From an uncultured Collinsella sp. (GTDB lineage: Bacteria; Actinomycetota; Coriobacteriia; Coriobacteriales; Coriobacteriaceae): a stretch of DNA of 64,000 nucleotides. The stretch covers positions 1 to 64,000 of the forward strand of contig CAAGCW010000030.1 in assembly GCA_900768435.1 (NCBI GenBank). Reading direction: 5' to 3'. The notes under the pieces were generated by a model. That model was given only the letters and a program-made list of their open reading frames with translations. It was not told where the DNA came from and ran no database searches. A program made the translations under genes and the position numbers. This document shows, one piece after another, positions 33,355-42,571 of this stretch (position 1 is the first letter of the stretch; every line of letters begins with the position of its first letter).

Positions 33355-34653
33355 CTAAAGGTGATCTTGGATAAGGTCGCAGATGGCTCGGGCGTCGTTG
33401 ATGTTGATGGCTCGGGTCGCAAAGCCGGCATCGAAGGCCTGTCGTGCCAGGGCCTCGTTGCAGGCGAGCGCCAGCGTACGACCATCGACCAGGTCGAGCG
33501 AGCTCTTGCCGCGCAGGCGATCCACGCCGGAGCGCGCGACCACGATGTTGTCGAAGCCCTCGGTCTTGTAGCCCTCGATGATCACGACGTCGACATCGTT
33601 GTAGCGCGACAGCAGCTCGCGCGCGGGCATCTCGTCCTCCTCGCGCGTGTCGGCATACTCCGCCCAGCGCGTGGCGCAGATGAGCCCCACGTGCTTGGAG
33701 CCTGCCTGGTGATGGCGCCACGTATCCTTGGCGGGTACATCGATATCGAAGCCATGATGCCCATGATGCTTGAGCGAACCCACGCGCAGGCCGCGGCGGG
33801 TGAGCTCGGCGATAACTTTCTCGACGAGCGTGGTCTTGCCCGAGTTTTGGTAGCCGATAAACGCGATCGCGGGGACGGCCGAGGTGGGCGCGGGTGCGAC
33901 GGCAGCGGGCGCGCTCGCGGGCACAGCACCCTCGACGCCCACGGCCTCGGCAGCAGCGGCCTGACGCTCAGCGCGGTCCCACACGCCTGAGCGGCCGCCC
34001 TCCTTGTGTAGTAGACGCACGTCGACGATCTCCATGCCGCGGTCGACAGCCTTGCACATGTCATAGATCGTAAGGCATGCGGCGCTCGCGCCGGTCAGAG
34101 CCTCCATCTCAATGCCGGTCTTGCCTGTCACGCCGGCTGTGACCAGCACGTGAAAGCCGACCTGCCCATCCGCGCGCGCAGGCGCCCAACCCTCGGGCAC
34201 GTCCTCGACGGGCGTCCCCGCCGCAGCGATAGGCTCGATATCGCACTTGCTCTTGGTAATGAGCAGCGGATGGCACATGGGGATGATGTCGCTCGTGCGC
34301 TTGATGGCCATGATGCCCGCCACGCGCGCGCAGGCAAGCACGTCGCCCTTCTTGGCACGGTCCTGCAGCACCATGGCCTGTGTCTCGGGGTGCATGAGGA
34401 TCGTGCCCTCGGCAATGGCGATGCGATGGGTCTCGGCCTTGTCGGACACGTCGACCATGCGCACCTCGCCCTTGGCGTCCACATGCGTCAGCTCGTCGCG
34501 ACGGGCGTCACGGGCGGGCTCGGCTGCAGCGCTGGCAGTCGGCTGCACGGACGCGTCGGCGCTGCCAGCATTCGCCGCAGCCGTGACTTTGTGGGCAGAC
34601 ATCGCGGCCCTGCGAGCGGCCTTGGTGGCATCGGCGTACCTGCTCTTGGCCAT
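33355..34653 (-). CDS. MoaC-MobB fusion, molybdenum cofactor biosynthesis
   Basis: 432 residues joining two usually separate proteins. After an Ala-rich 50-residue leader comes MoaC (about 50-215): LTHVDAKGEVRMVDVSDK, PMCHPLL, GKTGIEMEALTGASAACLTIYDMCKA; it makes cyclic pyranopterin monophosphate with MoaA. An Ala/Pro linker (about 225-255) leads to MobB (about 258-432) with P-loop GYQNSGKTTLVEKV and KHHGHHGFDIDVPAKDTWRHHQAG; MobB helps attach the nucleotide to molybdopterin. Start at 34653 has GGAGG upstream. It follows moaA by 4 nt. Confidence 0.93.
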   Translation of the reverse strand: MAKSRYADATKAARRAAMSAHKVTAAANAGSADASVQPTASAAAEPARDARRDELTHVDAKGEVRMVDVSDKAETHRIAIAEGTILMHPETQAMVLQDRAKKGDVLACARVAGIMAIKRTSDIIPMCHPLLITKSKCDIEPIAAAGTPVEDVPEGWAPARADGQVGFHVLVTAGVTGKTGIEMEALTGASAACLTIYDMCKAVDRGMEIVDVRLLHKEGGRSGVWDRAERQAAAAEAVGVEGAVPASAPAAVAPAPTSAVPAIAFIGYQNSGKTTLVEKVIAELTRRGLRVGSLKHHGHHGFDIDVPAKDTWRHHQAGSKHVGLICATRWAEYADTREEDEMPARELLSRYNDVDVVIIEGYKTEGFDNIVVARSGVDRLRGKSSLDLVDGRTLALACNEALARQAFDAGFATRAININDARAICDLIQDHL

Positions 34654-34657
34654 ATGA

Positions 34658-35713
34658 TCATCCTCCGATTTGGGACATAAATCGTTGCGTGCCCTCAATT
34701 ATCGCGTGTTCCTGCGGTTTGTGGGCCACGGCATCGCGCCAAATCGAAAGTACCTGCATATCATCACCACGGCGCAGCGCCTCACGCACCGAATACTCGG
34801 CATCGCTGAACAGGCACGGACGCACGTTGCCATCGGCCGTCAGGCGCAGACGGTTGCAGTTCGCGCAAAAATGGTTGGACATGGCGCTGATGAAGCCGAC
34901 CGTTCCCGCCGCGCCCGGAAAGTGCCAGTAGCGCGCAGGGCCCGCGCCGGCAGGAGCGTCGTTGATGTCGAGCGGCTCAAGCTCGCCCAGTCCCGTCGCG
35001 GCGGCTCCGGCATTGATGCGCGCCCGCAGCTCGTCGCTCGGCACGGTGTCGCTCGCGTCCCACAGCTCGGGATTGAGTGTGGGCGCGTGAGGGTCTACGG
35101 CACAATGCGAGCTCGTGTGCTCGTCGCCGATGGGCATGTATTCGATAAAGCGCAGGTGGATGGGGCGGTCGACGGTCAATCGTGCGAGGGCCGCCACGTC
35201 TTGGTTGAGCCGGCGCACAACAACGCAGTTGACCTTAACGGGTTCAAAGCCCCAAGCCAGCGCCGCGTCGATGCCGGCCATGGTCTGCTCGAGTCGACCT
35301 AGACGCGTGATCTTTCCAAAGAGCGTAGGATCGAGCGTGTCGAGCGAGATGTTTACGCGGTTAAGACCGGCATCCTTGAGCTGCGGCGCCAGCTGGGGCA
35401 GCAAGGCCCCGTTGGTGGTAAGCGAGATGTCCTCGATCTGCGGAATCGCGCGGATGTCGCGAATGAGCGGGATGATACGGCGGCTGACCAGCGGCTCGCC
35501 ACCCGTCAGGCGCACGCGGCGAATGCCCTCCCCCGCTACCAAGCGCACAAAGTGGGCGATTTCCTCGGCACTGAGCAGCTCGTCGTGCGCGCGCGGCGCC
35601 ACGCCGTCGGCCGGCATGCAGTAAATGCAGCGGAAATTGCACTTGTCGGTAACGGCAATGCGCAGGTAGTTGATGTCGCGGCCAAAACCGTCATGCTGCA
35701 CGTGCCCGTCCAC
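34658..35713 (-). CDS. moaA: GTP 3,8-cyclase (radical SAM)
   Basis: First step of molybdenum cofactor synthesis, acting on GTP. The 351-residue protein has the radical-SAM cluster CNFRCIYC near residue 24, the GGEPL motif, the second Fe-S site CANCNRLRL with a later Cys in RPCLFS, and the functional C-terminal Gly-Gly. Translation begins at a GTG (35711-35713) behind GGGGAGGG. First gene of the moaA-moaC/mobB operon. Confidence 0.96.
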   Translation of the reverse strand: MDGHVQHDGFGRDINYLRIAVTDKCNFRCIYCMPADGVAPRAHDELLSAEEIAHFVRLVAGEGIRRVRLTGGEPLVSRRIIPLIRDIRAIPQIEDISLTTNGALLPQLAPQLKDAGLNRVNISLDTLDPTLFGKITRLGRLEQTMAGIDAALAWGFEPVKVNCVVVRRLNQDVAALARLTVDRPIHLRFIEYMPIGDEHTSSHCAVDPHAPTLNPELWDASDTVPSDELRARINAGAAATGLGELEPLDINDAPAGAGPARYWHFPGAAGTVGFISAMSNHFCANCNRLRLTADGNVRPCLFSDAEYSVREALRRGDDMQVLSIWRDAVAHKPQEHAIIEGTQRFMSQIGG

Positions 35714-35848
35714 GCAGCCCTCCCCTCGCGCTGGTCTTTATTCTTTAGGGAATATAGTACCCCACGGGAGAATCATGCCGACACCCGTACGACAGGACAG
35801 GTCGCTTCGAGCAAAACGGACTTTCCAAGCCCGTCCTCAACATCCAAA

Positions 35849-35907
35849 CCATCACAACATTCGACACTTTTCGCGATTTTGAGGAAAAGCATCGAATGTT
35901 GTGATGG
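35849..35907. repeat. 59-bp palindrome, family II
   Basis: Arms CCATCACAACATTCGA and TCGAATGTTGTGATGG, centre CGCGATTTTGAGGAAAAG. Nearly identical to the copy at 37091-37149; reverse orientation relative to 18947 and 31712. It lies 41 bp past the 3-prime end of the DUF559-like gene. Confidence 0.9.
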
Positions 35908-35948
35908 TCCGTCCGCTCACGGCGCCCGGCAGAAGGGCCCAAACACCC

Positions 35949-36986
35949 CTAGAGACAACTATTCCAGTTACGAATCACGAATTCCCGCAGGTCGTTCTGC
36001 CGTTTCTGGAATGCCTCGCTTCGGTCGCACTTAAGGCCCATAGCGAGTGCGACAGCGTTTATCGCCCGGTGTAATTGCAGCTGGTGGGCAAACTGAGTCC
36101 CGGTAAGGACAATCATCCTAAAGCCCAGCGCGCTCAGCACGGTCATACGCTCCGCATCCGACGCGCTGCGCTGTTTATCAAGATGGTCCGAACCGTTGTA
36201 TTCAATCCCCGTACCGCTCGCAGGCGCATATACGTCGATCTCGAAATACCCGGCCTTTGCGAGATACTTGAACTCGTTGGGAACATCGACCCGATGGTTG
36301 AGCTCGATCTTGGCGTATCCCAGCCCTCCCTGGGAACGTTTTGCTGCGACCATGATTGCGGTAGCCGTCTCCATGGGCGACCGCGCGCCATCGTGTACGC
36401 GCTTGAGCACGGCGGCCGCGCGTATAGCCCCCTGACGAGATCGGTTCTCATTGCAATAGGCAATCAAGTCGGCAACGGTATACCTCTGCCCCATCTCGAT
36501 ATAATCGCCTGTCGACAGATGATTCAAATGGTATCGGGCGCAGATTTCGTAGCCATATTCCAGCTGTTCGGGCTCGCTCATCCACGAACCCGCTTGGACA
36601 AAGCACATGACCTCATCAACCACCAGAAGGCCCTCTGCCACCTCGATAAGATGGCCTGGAGGTACCGGCGCTCCAAATACGCGGCACCTAAATCCAGCCG
36701 GCGTCGAGCGCTCAAAATCGAAGTTGACGAGCGTATCGATATGGTCGAGCTCTTCTCGTGGAACACCAAGCGAAACCAGATAGTCGGCAACGATCCCAAC
36801 TGCCGTTGAAGCCCTCAGCCCCTTGGCATCGAGCCCCAATTTGGGCAGGCTCGCGGTCAGCTCCGCCTCGCCAGCAAGCGAGTCCTCATCGTATAGGCTG
36901 CTTGCTCGCGAGAGCGGCTCGGACGGGCGCGCCACGTTGTGGTACAGCCAGGCAGTCTTATGGGACAGGACGATCGGCAGGTCCAT
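35949..36986 (-). CDS. DUF559-like/AbiEi-type protein with possible PD-(D/E)XK nuclease domain
   Basis: 345 residues. The C-terminal third reads ELNHRVDVPNEF ... FEIDVYAPASGTGIEYNGSDH ... KQRSASDAERMTVLSALGFRMIVLT, which has the Asp and Glu of a PD-(D/E)XK or Vsr/DUF559 core (EIDVY, IEYNG) but no obvious xK. The N-terminal 200 residues resemble AbiEi-family antitoxin proteins common in actinobacteria. No partner gene is adjacent. Flanked on both sides by 59-bp family II palindromes. Confidence 0.55.
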   Translation of the reverse strand: MDLPIVLSHKTAWLYHNVARPSEPLSRASSLYDEDSLAGEAELTASLPKLGLDAKGLRASTAVGIVADYLVSLGVPREELDHIDTLVNFDFERSTPAGFRCRVFGAPVPPGHLIEVAEGLLVVDEVMCFVQAGSWMSEPEQLEYGYEICARYHLNHLSTGDYIEMGQRYTVADLIAYCNENRSRQGAIRAAAVLKRVHDGARSPMETATAIMVAAKRSQGGLGYAKIELNHRVDVPNEFKYLAKAGYFEIDVYAPASGTGIEYNGSDHLDKQRSASDAERMTVLSALGFRMIVLTGTQFAHQLQLHRAINAVALAMGLKCDRSEAFQKRQNDLREFVIRNWNSCL

Positions 36987-37090
36987 GAGCCCTCCAATGG
37001 AGTCGGATAACCAACCTTATTCCCCTGCCCACGGCTCCACACACCTTTACGTGCAAGAAAGCGGCTCCGACCAGCCGAGTGGTAGAAAAA

Positions 37091-37149
37091 CCATCACAAC
37101 ATTCGACACTTTTCGCGATTTTGAGGAAAAGTATCGAATGTTGTGATGG
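37091..37149. repeat. 59-bp palindrome, family II
   Basis: Differs from 35849-35907 by one base (AAAAGT versus AAAAGC). It sits upstream of the DUF559-like gene and past the ABC exporter stop at 37198. Confidence 0.9.
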
Positions 37150-37197
37150 TTTGAATCAGGGGAAGGTGCGATGCCCAGATCAGGTCGCAGAGACGGG

Positions 37198-39096
37198 TTA
37201 GTCCAGCTCCTTAAGCCCATGCGCCAGCTGCCAGTACTCGCCGTGCTGGGCGAGCAGCTCTTCGTGCGTGCCGCGCTCGATGATACGACCGTGCTCGAGG
37301 ACCATAATCGCATCGGCGTCGCGTACGGTGGACAGGCGGTGCGCGATCATAAACGTGGTGCGCCCGCGCATGATGCGGTCCATGCCGCGCTCGATGAGCT
37401 TTTCGGTGCGTGTGTCGATGGAGCTCGTGGCCTCGTCCAAGATGAGCACCGGCGGGTCGGCAACGGCCACGCGCGCGATGGCGAGCAGCTGGCGCTGGCC
37501 CTGCGACAGGTTGGCGCCGTCGGCCGTGACCGGTGTGTCGTAGCCTCTAGGCAGGCGGCGGATAAACGAATCCGCGCAGGCAGCCTCGGCAGCGGCGCGC
37601 ACTTCCTCGTCGGTCGCGTCGAGCTTGCCAAAGCGGATGTTCTGTGCGATGGTGCCGCTAAACAGGTGCGTGTCCTGCAGCACAATGCCGAGCGACCCGC
37701 GCAGGCTGGCCTTGGCAATGTGCTTGACGTCGATGCCGTCGTACGTGATCTCGCCGTCATCGACCTCGTAGAAGCGGTTGATGAGGTTGGTGATGGTCGT
37801 CTTACCGGCGCCTGTGGAGCCCACAAACGCGATCTTTTGCCCCGGCTTGGCAAACAGGTTGAGATCCGTGAGCACACGGGTGCCCAACACGTAGGAAAAG
37901 TCCACGGCATGGAAGCGCACGTCGCCGGCAAGTGGGACCAAGCCGCACGTGAGCTCGGTGCCGTCGGCAGCCACCGCACGGCCCGACTCATCAACGGCAG
38001 CCACATCATGCAGGTGCCCGTACGCGCCCACGCCCTGGCCCTCGGGAATCTTCCATGCCCACGCGGCGTCGCCCGTCTGCACCAGCTCCACGCAGCCCTC
38101 GTCCACCTCGGGCTCAAGATCCATGGCGGCAAACAGGCGCTCGGCACCGGCCAGCGCGTTGAGCAAAAAGTTGCCCAGCTGCGTAAACTGGTTGATGGGC
38201 ATGGCGGCCTGGCGTACAAAGACCAGGTAACTTGCAAGCGCGCCCACGTCGGCGAGCCCCTTGATGCAGAGCATGCCGCCCGCCACGGCGACGATGGCGT
38301 AGTTGGCATAGCCGATCACCACGGTCATGGGCACCATCGAGTTGGCGTAGGCCTGCGCGGCGCCACCGGTGCGGCGCAGTTCTTGGTTGCGCACGTCAAA
38401 ACCGGCCACGTTGGCCTGCTCGTGGTTAAAGACCTTGATGACCTTTTGGCCCGAGACCATCTCCTCGACGTATCCGTCCAGATCGCCCAGCGACGCCTGC
38501 TGAGCGGCAAAGAAGCGCTTGGAGCGCGCGCCCGAGTAGCGCGCGTACAGCACAATGGCCGCGTCGCACACGAGCGTGATAATCGTAAGCTGCCAGTTGA
38601 GGATGATAAGCATAGCCGTGGTGCCGACCATCTGAATGCTCGCCTGAATCACGTTGGCAAAGCTGTTGTTGAGCGCCTCGGAGACGGTGTCGACGTCGTT
38701 GGTAAAGAAGCTCATGATGTCGCCCGAGCGTGTGCTGTCGAAATAACTCAGCGGCAGCGTCTGGATGTGCGCAAACAGGTCGCGGCGGATATCGGATACC
38801 ACACGCTGGGCCGCGCGCACCATAATCTGCGAGTAGCCCAGAGCCGAGAGCACGCCCGCGGCGTAGATGGCAGCGGTAAAGATAACCTGCCTGGCGAGCA
38901 GTTCCTCGCCGCCCGTTGCCAAACCGTTGACGATGGGGCGCACCATGTAGGTACCGGCAAGGCTTGCGATGGCGGCGACGGAGGCGAGCACGCCCACCGC
39001 GAGCAACGAGAACTTGGCGTGACCCATGTAGGAGAGCAAGCGGCGAAGCGTCTGCGTCAGATTGGTGGGACGGGCCTGAGCGGATGTCTTAGGCAT
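37198..39096 (-). CDS. ABC exporter half-transporter, second subunit of pair
   Basis: 632 residues: exporter membrane domain (about 25-330) and an ATPase with Walker A GSTGAGKTT, signature LSQGQRQLLAIARV and Walker B LILDEATSSID. An insertion of about 60 residues (near 350-410) lies between the two domains. Start MPKTSAQARPTN at 39096 overlaps the upstream gene stop by 8 nt and has AAGGAGG upstream. Heterodimer partner of the 606-residue protein, similar to LmrCD/TM287-288 multidrug exporters. Substrate unknown. Confidence 0.9.
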   Translation of the reverse strand: MPKTSAQARPTNLTQTLRRLLSYMGHAKFSLLAVGVLASVAAIASLAGTYMVRPIVNGLATGGEELLARQVIFTAAIYAAGVLSALGYSQIMVRAAQRVVSDIRRDLFAHIQTLPLSYFDSTRSGDIMSFFTNDVDTVSEALNNSFANVIQASIQMVGTTAMLIILNWQLTIITLVCDAAIVLYARYSGARSKRFFAAQQASLGDLDGYVEEMVSGQKVIKVFNHEQANVAGFDVRNQELRRTGGAAQAYANSMVPMTVVIGYANYAIVAVAGGMLCIKGLADVGALASYLVFVRQAAMPINQFTQLGNFLLNALAGAERLFAAMDLEPEVDEGCVELVQTGDAAWAWKIPEGQGVGAYGHLHDVAAVDESGRAVAADGTELTCGLVPLAGDVRFHAVDFSYVLGTRVLTDLNLFAKPGQKIAFVGSTGAGKTTITNLINRFYEVDDGEITYDGIDVKHIAKASLRGSLGIVLQDTHLFSGTIAQNIRFGKLDATDEEVRAAAEAACADSFIRRLPRGYDTPVTADGANLSQGQRQLLAIARVAVADPPVLILDEATSSIDTRTEKLIERGMDRIMRGRTTFMIAHRLSTVRDADAIMVLEHGRIIERGTHEELLAQHGEYWQLAHGLKELD

Positions 39097-40909
39097 GTTG
39101 CTCGCCTCCTTCCGTGGCTTGAATTGATCCGCTGGAACCAGAGGAAGACGGGGCATTTGCGCCGTCTGCGACGTCCGCATCCCCCGCAAACTCCATCTGC
39201 GAGGCGTAAATCTCCTGGTAGATGCTATCGCCCGCCAGCAGCTCCTCATGCGTGCCCACGCCGTGGACACGGCCGTCGTCCAACACAATAATGCGGTCGG
39301 CATCCATGACGCTCGCGATGCGCTGGGCGATGATGAGCACGGTCGTATTGGGAATCCGAGCGATGTGCTCGCGAATCTTAGCGTCGGTCGCCATATCGAC
39401 CGCGCTGGTTGAGTCATCAAAAATGAGCACGCGCGGATGCTTGAGCAGCGTGCGCGCAATGCACAGGCGTTGCTTCTGGCCGCCCGAAACACCGGCGCCG
39501 CCTTGGCCCAACTCGCCGTCCAGCCCGCCGATGCGATCCAGGAACTCGTCCACGCATGCCGCCCGGCAGGCCGCGAGGAGCTCATCGTCCGACGCCTGCG
39601 GATTGCCCCACTGCAGGTTCTCGCGCACGGTACCCGTAAACAGCACGTTCTTTTGCAGCACGATACCCACGGCGTCGCGCAGGGCAACCAGGTCGTAATT
39701 GCGCACATCGCGCCCGCCCACGAGCACGGCGCCTTCGGTGGCGTCGTACAGGCGCGCGATCAGCTGCACAAGCGAGCTCTTGCCCGAGCCCGTGCCGCCG
39801 AGGATGCCCACCGTCGAGCCGCTCTCGATGCGAAGGTCGATATGCTCGAGCACATCCTCGGCAGCATCCGCGCGGTACTTAAACGACACGTCGCGAAACT
39901 CGATGCCTCCGTCGGCCACCTCGTGCACGGCAGCGGCAGCGTCGGGCGCTTGAATAAGCGAACGCTCGTCGAGCACCCGCGAGATGCGCTCCACGCTGGC
40001 AAGTGCGCGGGTGAGCAGCAAAAACACGTTGGAAATCATCATGAGCGAGTTCATGATCAGCAGCACGTAGCTCATAAAGCCCGTGAGCGAGCCCACGCCG
40101 AGCTCGCCGGCAAGAATCATGCGCCCGCCGATCCACAGAATGGAAAGCGCCGCCACGTACATCGACAGCTGAAACACCGGCAGGTTGAGCACGGCGTTGC
40201 CAAAGGTCTTCGTCGCGGTGCGCGCAAGCTCGGTATTGACGGCATCGAAACTGGCCTCCTCGTGCTCGGCACGCACGTACGCCTTGACGGCGCGCACGGC
40301 GGTGAGGTCCTCCTGCACCACACCGTTGAGATGGTCCATCGAGGTCTGCAGCTGGCGGTAGAGCGGACTGACGCGATAGGTGATAACGCCCAGCACGATC
40401 GCCAGCACCGGCAGGATGATCGCGAAAACGGTGGCGAGCGGACGCGACAGCACCAGCGCATAGACCAAGCCGACGATGAGCGTCACGGGACCGCGCACCA
40501 TGGGGCGAAAGCCATTGCCGATGGCATTTTGGATGACGGTGATATCGGTAGTCATGCGGGTGACGAGCGAGCTGGCGTCGTAGTTATCCAGATTGCCAAA
40601 AGCGAGCGTCTGGATCTTGCGGTACTCCGCCTCGCGCAAGTTAGCGCCCAGCCCCGAGGCGACGCGAGCAGACGTGCGTGCATAGCCCAAGCCAAGTACC
40701 AGCGAACATGCGGCGCATACCAACATATACGTGCCCTGCAACAGCATGTAGTTGATGTCGCCCGCGGGCACGCCCACATCGATGATATTTGCCATGATGA
40801 CCGGGATAAACAGCTCGAGCGCCGTCTCGGCCGTCACAAAGAGCACGCCGAGCATGGCATCGCGGCGGTATGCCCCCAGATAGGAAAACAAAATCTTGAG
40901 ATTGCGCAC
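39089..40909 (-). CDS. ABC exporter half-transporter, first subunit of pair
   Basis: 606 residues with six membrane helices (about 15-310) and an ATPase domain: Walker A GGTGSGKSS, signature VSGGQKQRLCIARTLL, Walker B LIFDDSTSAVD, where the catalytic glutamate after the aspartate is replaced by Asp-Ser. That makes this the degenerate site subunit of a heterodimeric exporter, a known pattern in TM287/LmrC-type proteins. Translationally coupled to the next gene. Confidence 0.92.
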   Translation of the reverse strand: MRNLKILFSYLGAYRRDAMLGVLFVTAETALELFIPVIMANIIDVGVPAGDINYMLLQGTYMLVCAACSLVLGLGYARTSARVASGLGANLREAEYRKIQTLAFGNLDNYDASSLVTRMTTDITVIQNAIGNGFRPMVRGPVTLIVGLVYALVLSRPLATVFAIILPVLAIVLGVITYRVSPLYRQLQTSMDHLNGVVQEDLTAVRAVKAYVRAEHEEASFDAVNTELARTATKTFGNAVLNLPVFQLSMYVAALSILWIGGRMILAGELGVGSLTGFMSYVLLIMNSLMMISNVFLLLTRALASVERISRVLDERSLIQAPDAAAAVHEVADGGIEFRDVSFKYRADAAEDVLEHIDLRIESGSTVGILGGTGSGKSSLVQLIARLYDATEGAVLVGGRDVRNYDLVALRDAVGIVLQKNVLFTGTVRENLQWGNPQASDDELLAACRAACVDEFLDRIGGLDGELGQGGAGVSGGQKQRLCIARTLLKHPRVLIFDDSTSAVDMATDAKIREHIARIPNTTVLIIAQRIASVMDADRIIVLDDGRVHGVGTHEELLAGDSIYQEIYASQMEFAGDADVADGANAPSSSGSSGSIQATEGGEQHA

Positions 40910-41097
40910 GCAGGTTCATCCCCCATCAAACGTTGTTCGCAAACCCACGTATTATGGCGCGCCGTGCAGCGGTGTCAAGTGTTCCGAAATCGATTTCTGT
41001 AAGGCTAGTGCAGGCACCAAGCTCGCAGGACGCGCCCCTGTATTCAATTGGAAATGAACGCGAGCGTGACTTTTTCGCCCCGCCGCCAACACAAACC

Positions 41098-41128
41098 TTG
41101 ACTCTACAATCGTTGTAGGGTTTTCACT
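41098..41128 (+). promoter_or_regulatory. MerR-type promoter of the MATE-merR operon
   Basis: -35 TTGACT (41098-41103), a 19-nt spacer filled by the dyad CTACAA-TCG-TTGTAG (41104-41118), -10 TTCACT (41123-41128). The over-long spacer with a central dyad is the hallmark of promoters untwisted by MerR-family activators. Confidence 0.75.
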
Positions 41129-41168
41129 ACACTGGTACGTAAACAGACCAAGCCAGAAAGCCCCGCCC

Positions 41169-42515
41169 ATGGAACACGACCTCACACGCGGCAATGTCCT
41201 CAAGACCATCGCGGTCTTTGCCCTGCCCTATATGCTCTCGTACTTTTTGCAGATGCTCTACGGCATGGCCGACCTGTACATGATGGGGCAGTTTAGCGGC
41301 GCTGCCGGCATCACCGCCGTGGGCAATGGCGCGCAGACGCTCTATATCATTACCGTAACGCTCGTGGGCCTGGCCATGGGAACGACGGTCATCGTCGGCC
41401 ACGCCGTGGGCTCGCGCCGGTTTGACCGCGCCGAGACCGCCATCGGCAACACCATCACGCTCTTTATGGGTGTCTCGGTGGTGCTGGCCGCTGTCCTGCT
41501 CGCACTGTGTCCGCAGATTGTGGCACTCATTGGCACGCCGGCCGAAGCGGTCGAAGGCACTGCCGCCTACCTGCGTATCTGCTTTATCGGCATTCCCTTT
41601 ATCGCCGCGTACAACATCCTCTCGGCCATCTTTCGCGGCTTGGGCGATTCGCGCTCGCCCATGTACGTGATTGGCGTGGCATGCATCATCAACATCGCAC
41701 TCGACTTTCTGTTTATCGGCCACATGGGGCTCGGCCCCGTGGGCGCGGCGCTCGGCACGGTGACCGCGCAGACAGCCAGCGTTGCCCTCGCGCTCGTGTG
41801 GCTCAAGAGCCGCCGCACGAACATCCACGTTAAGCGTAGCGACCTGCGCCCCCAGCGCAAGGTGCTCGGCAGCATTCTTAAGATCGGCGTGCCCGTGGCC
41901 GTGCAGGACGGCTGCATCCAGGTGGCATTTATGTTTATCACCGTCATCGCCAACCACCGAGGGCTCGTCGACGCCGCCGCCGTGGGCCTGGTCGAGAAGA
42001 TGATCAGCTTTTTGTTCATTGTGCCGAGCTCCATGGGTGCCACCGTCAGCGCGCTCACGGCGCAAAACGCCGGCGCGGGCAAGGGCGACCGCGCGCGTCA
42101 GGTGCTCAAGGACGCCATGACCATCTCGGTGGTGTACGGCTGCCTGGTCACGGTGCTGATGTGGCTGGTGGCACCAGCGTTTATCGGCTTTTTTGCCAAG
42201 GACGCCGCGGTGGTCGCCGCCGGTACCGGCTATATGCACAGTTATATTTTCGATGCAATCTTTGCCGGCATCCACATTTGCTTTAGCGGCTTTTTCGCTG
42301 CATACGGCAAGAGCTACATCGGCTTTGCGCACAACGTGCTGGCCGTGGCACTCATTCGCGTGCCCGGTGCGTGGCTGTTGTCGAACGCCTATTCCGATAC
42401 GTTGTTTCCCATGGGCATCGCGTCGCCGTGCGGATCGATTTTGTCGGCAGTCATCTGTGTTGTCGCGTTTACCGTGCTCAACCGCCGCGGAGCTTTTGAC
42501 AAGCTAGTGGCGTAG
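41169..42515 (+). CDS. MATE family efflux transporter
   Basis: 448 residues, 12 predicted membrane helices, MatE domains at about 15-180 and 240-410. The N-terminus FALPYMLSYFLQMLYGMADLYMMGQFSG is typical of the family. It exports drugs or toxic cations by sodium or proton antiport. The product ends about 55 nt before a MerR regulator gene; both probably form one transcript under the MerR-type promoter upstream. Confidence 0.92.
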   Translation: MEHDLTRGNVLKTIAVFALPYMLSYFLQMLYGMADLYMMGQFSGAAGITAVGNGAQTLYIITVTLVGLAMGTTVIVGHAVGSRRFDRAETAIGNTITLFMGVSVVLAAVLLALCPQIVALIGTPAEAVEGTAAYLRICFIGIPFIAAYNILSAIFRGLGDSRSPMYVIGVACIINIALDFLFIGHMGLGPVGAALGTVTAQTASVALALVWLKSRRTNIHVKRSDLRPQRKVLGSILKIGVPVAVQDGCIQVAFMFITVIANHRGLVDAAAVGLVEKMISFLFIVPSSMGATVSALTAQNAGAGKGDRARQVLKDAMTISVVYGCLVTVLMWLVAPAFIGFFAKDAAVVAAGTGYMHSYIFDAIFAGIHICFSGFFAAYGKSYIGFAHNVLAVALIRVPGAWLLSNAYSDTLFPMGIASPCGSILSAVICVVAFTVLNRRGAFDKLVA

Positions 42516-42571
42516 CGAGGCGACGCGAGCCTGGCGCCCCTCCCCTGTTTTTTACCGAAAGGAGCGGTCCT

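Noticed and set aside
35714..35848. Moco riboswitch upstream of moaA
   Set aside because: No conserved Moco-RNA pattern was seen, and a good GGGGAGGG ribosome site directly precedes the GTG.
37198..39708. Long 836-residue frame for the second ABC subunit
   Set aside because: The first 200 residues are an antisense-like Arg/Ser/Pro frame overlapping the first subunit. The ATG at 39096 with AAGGAGG gives a normal exporter.
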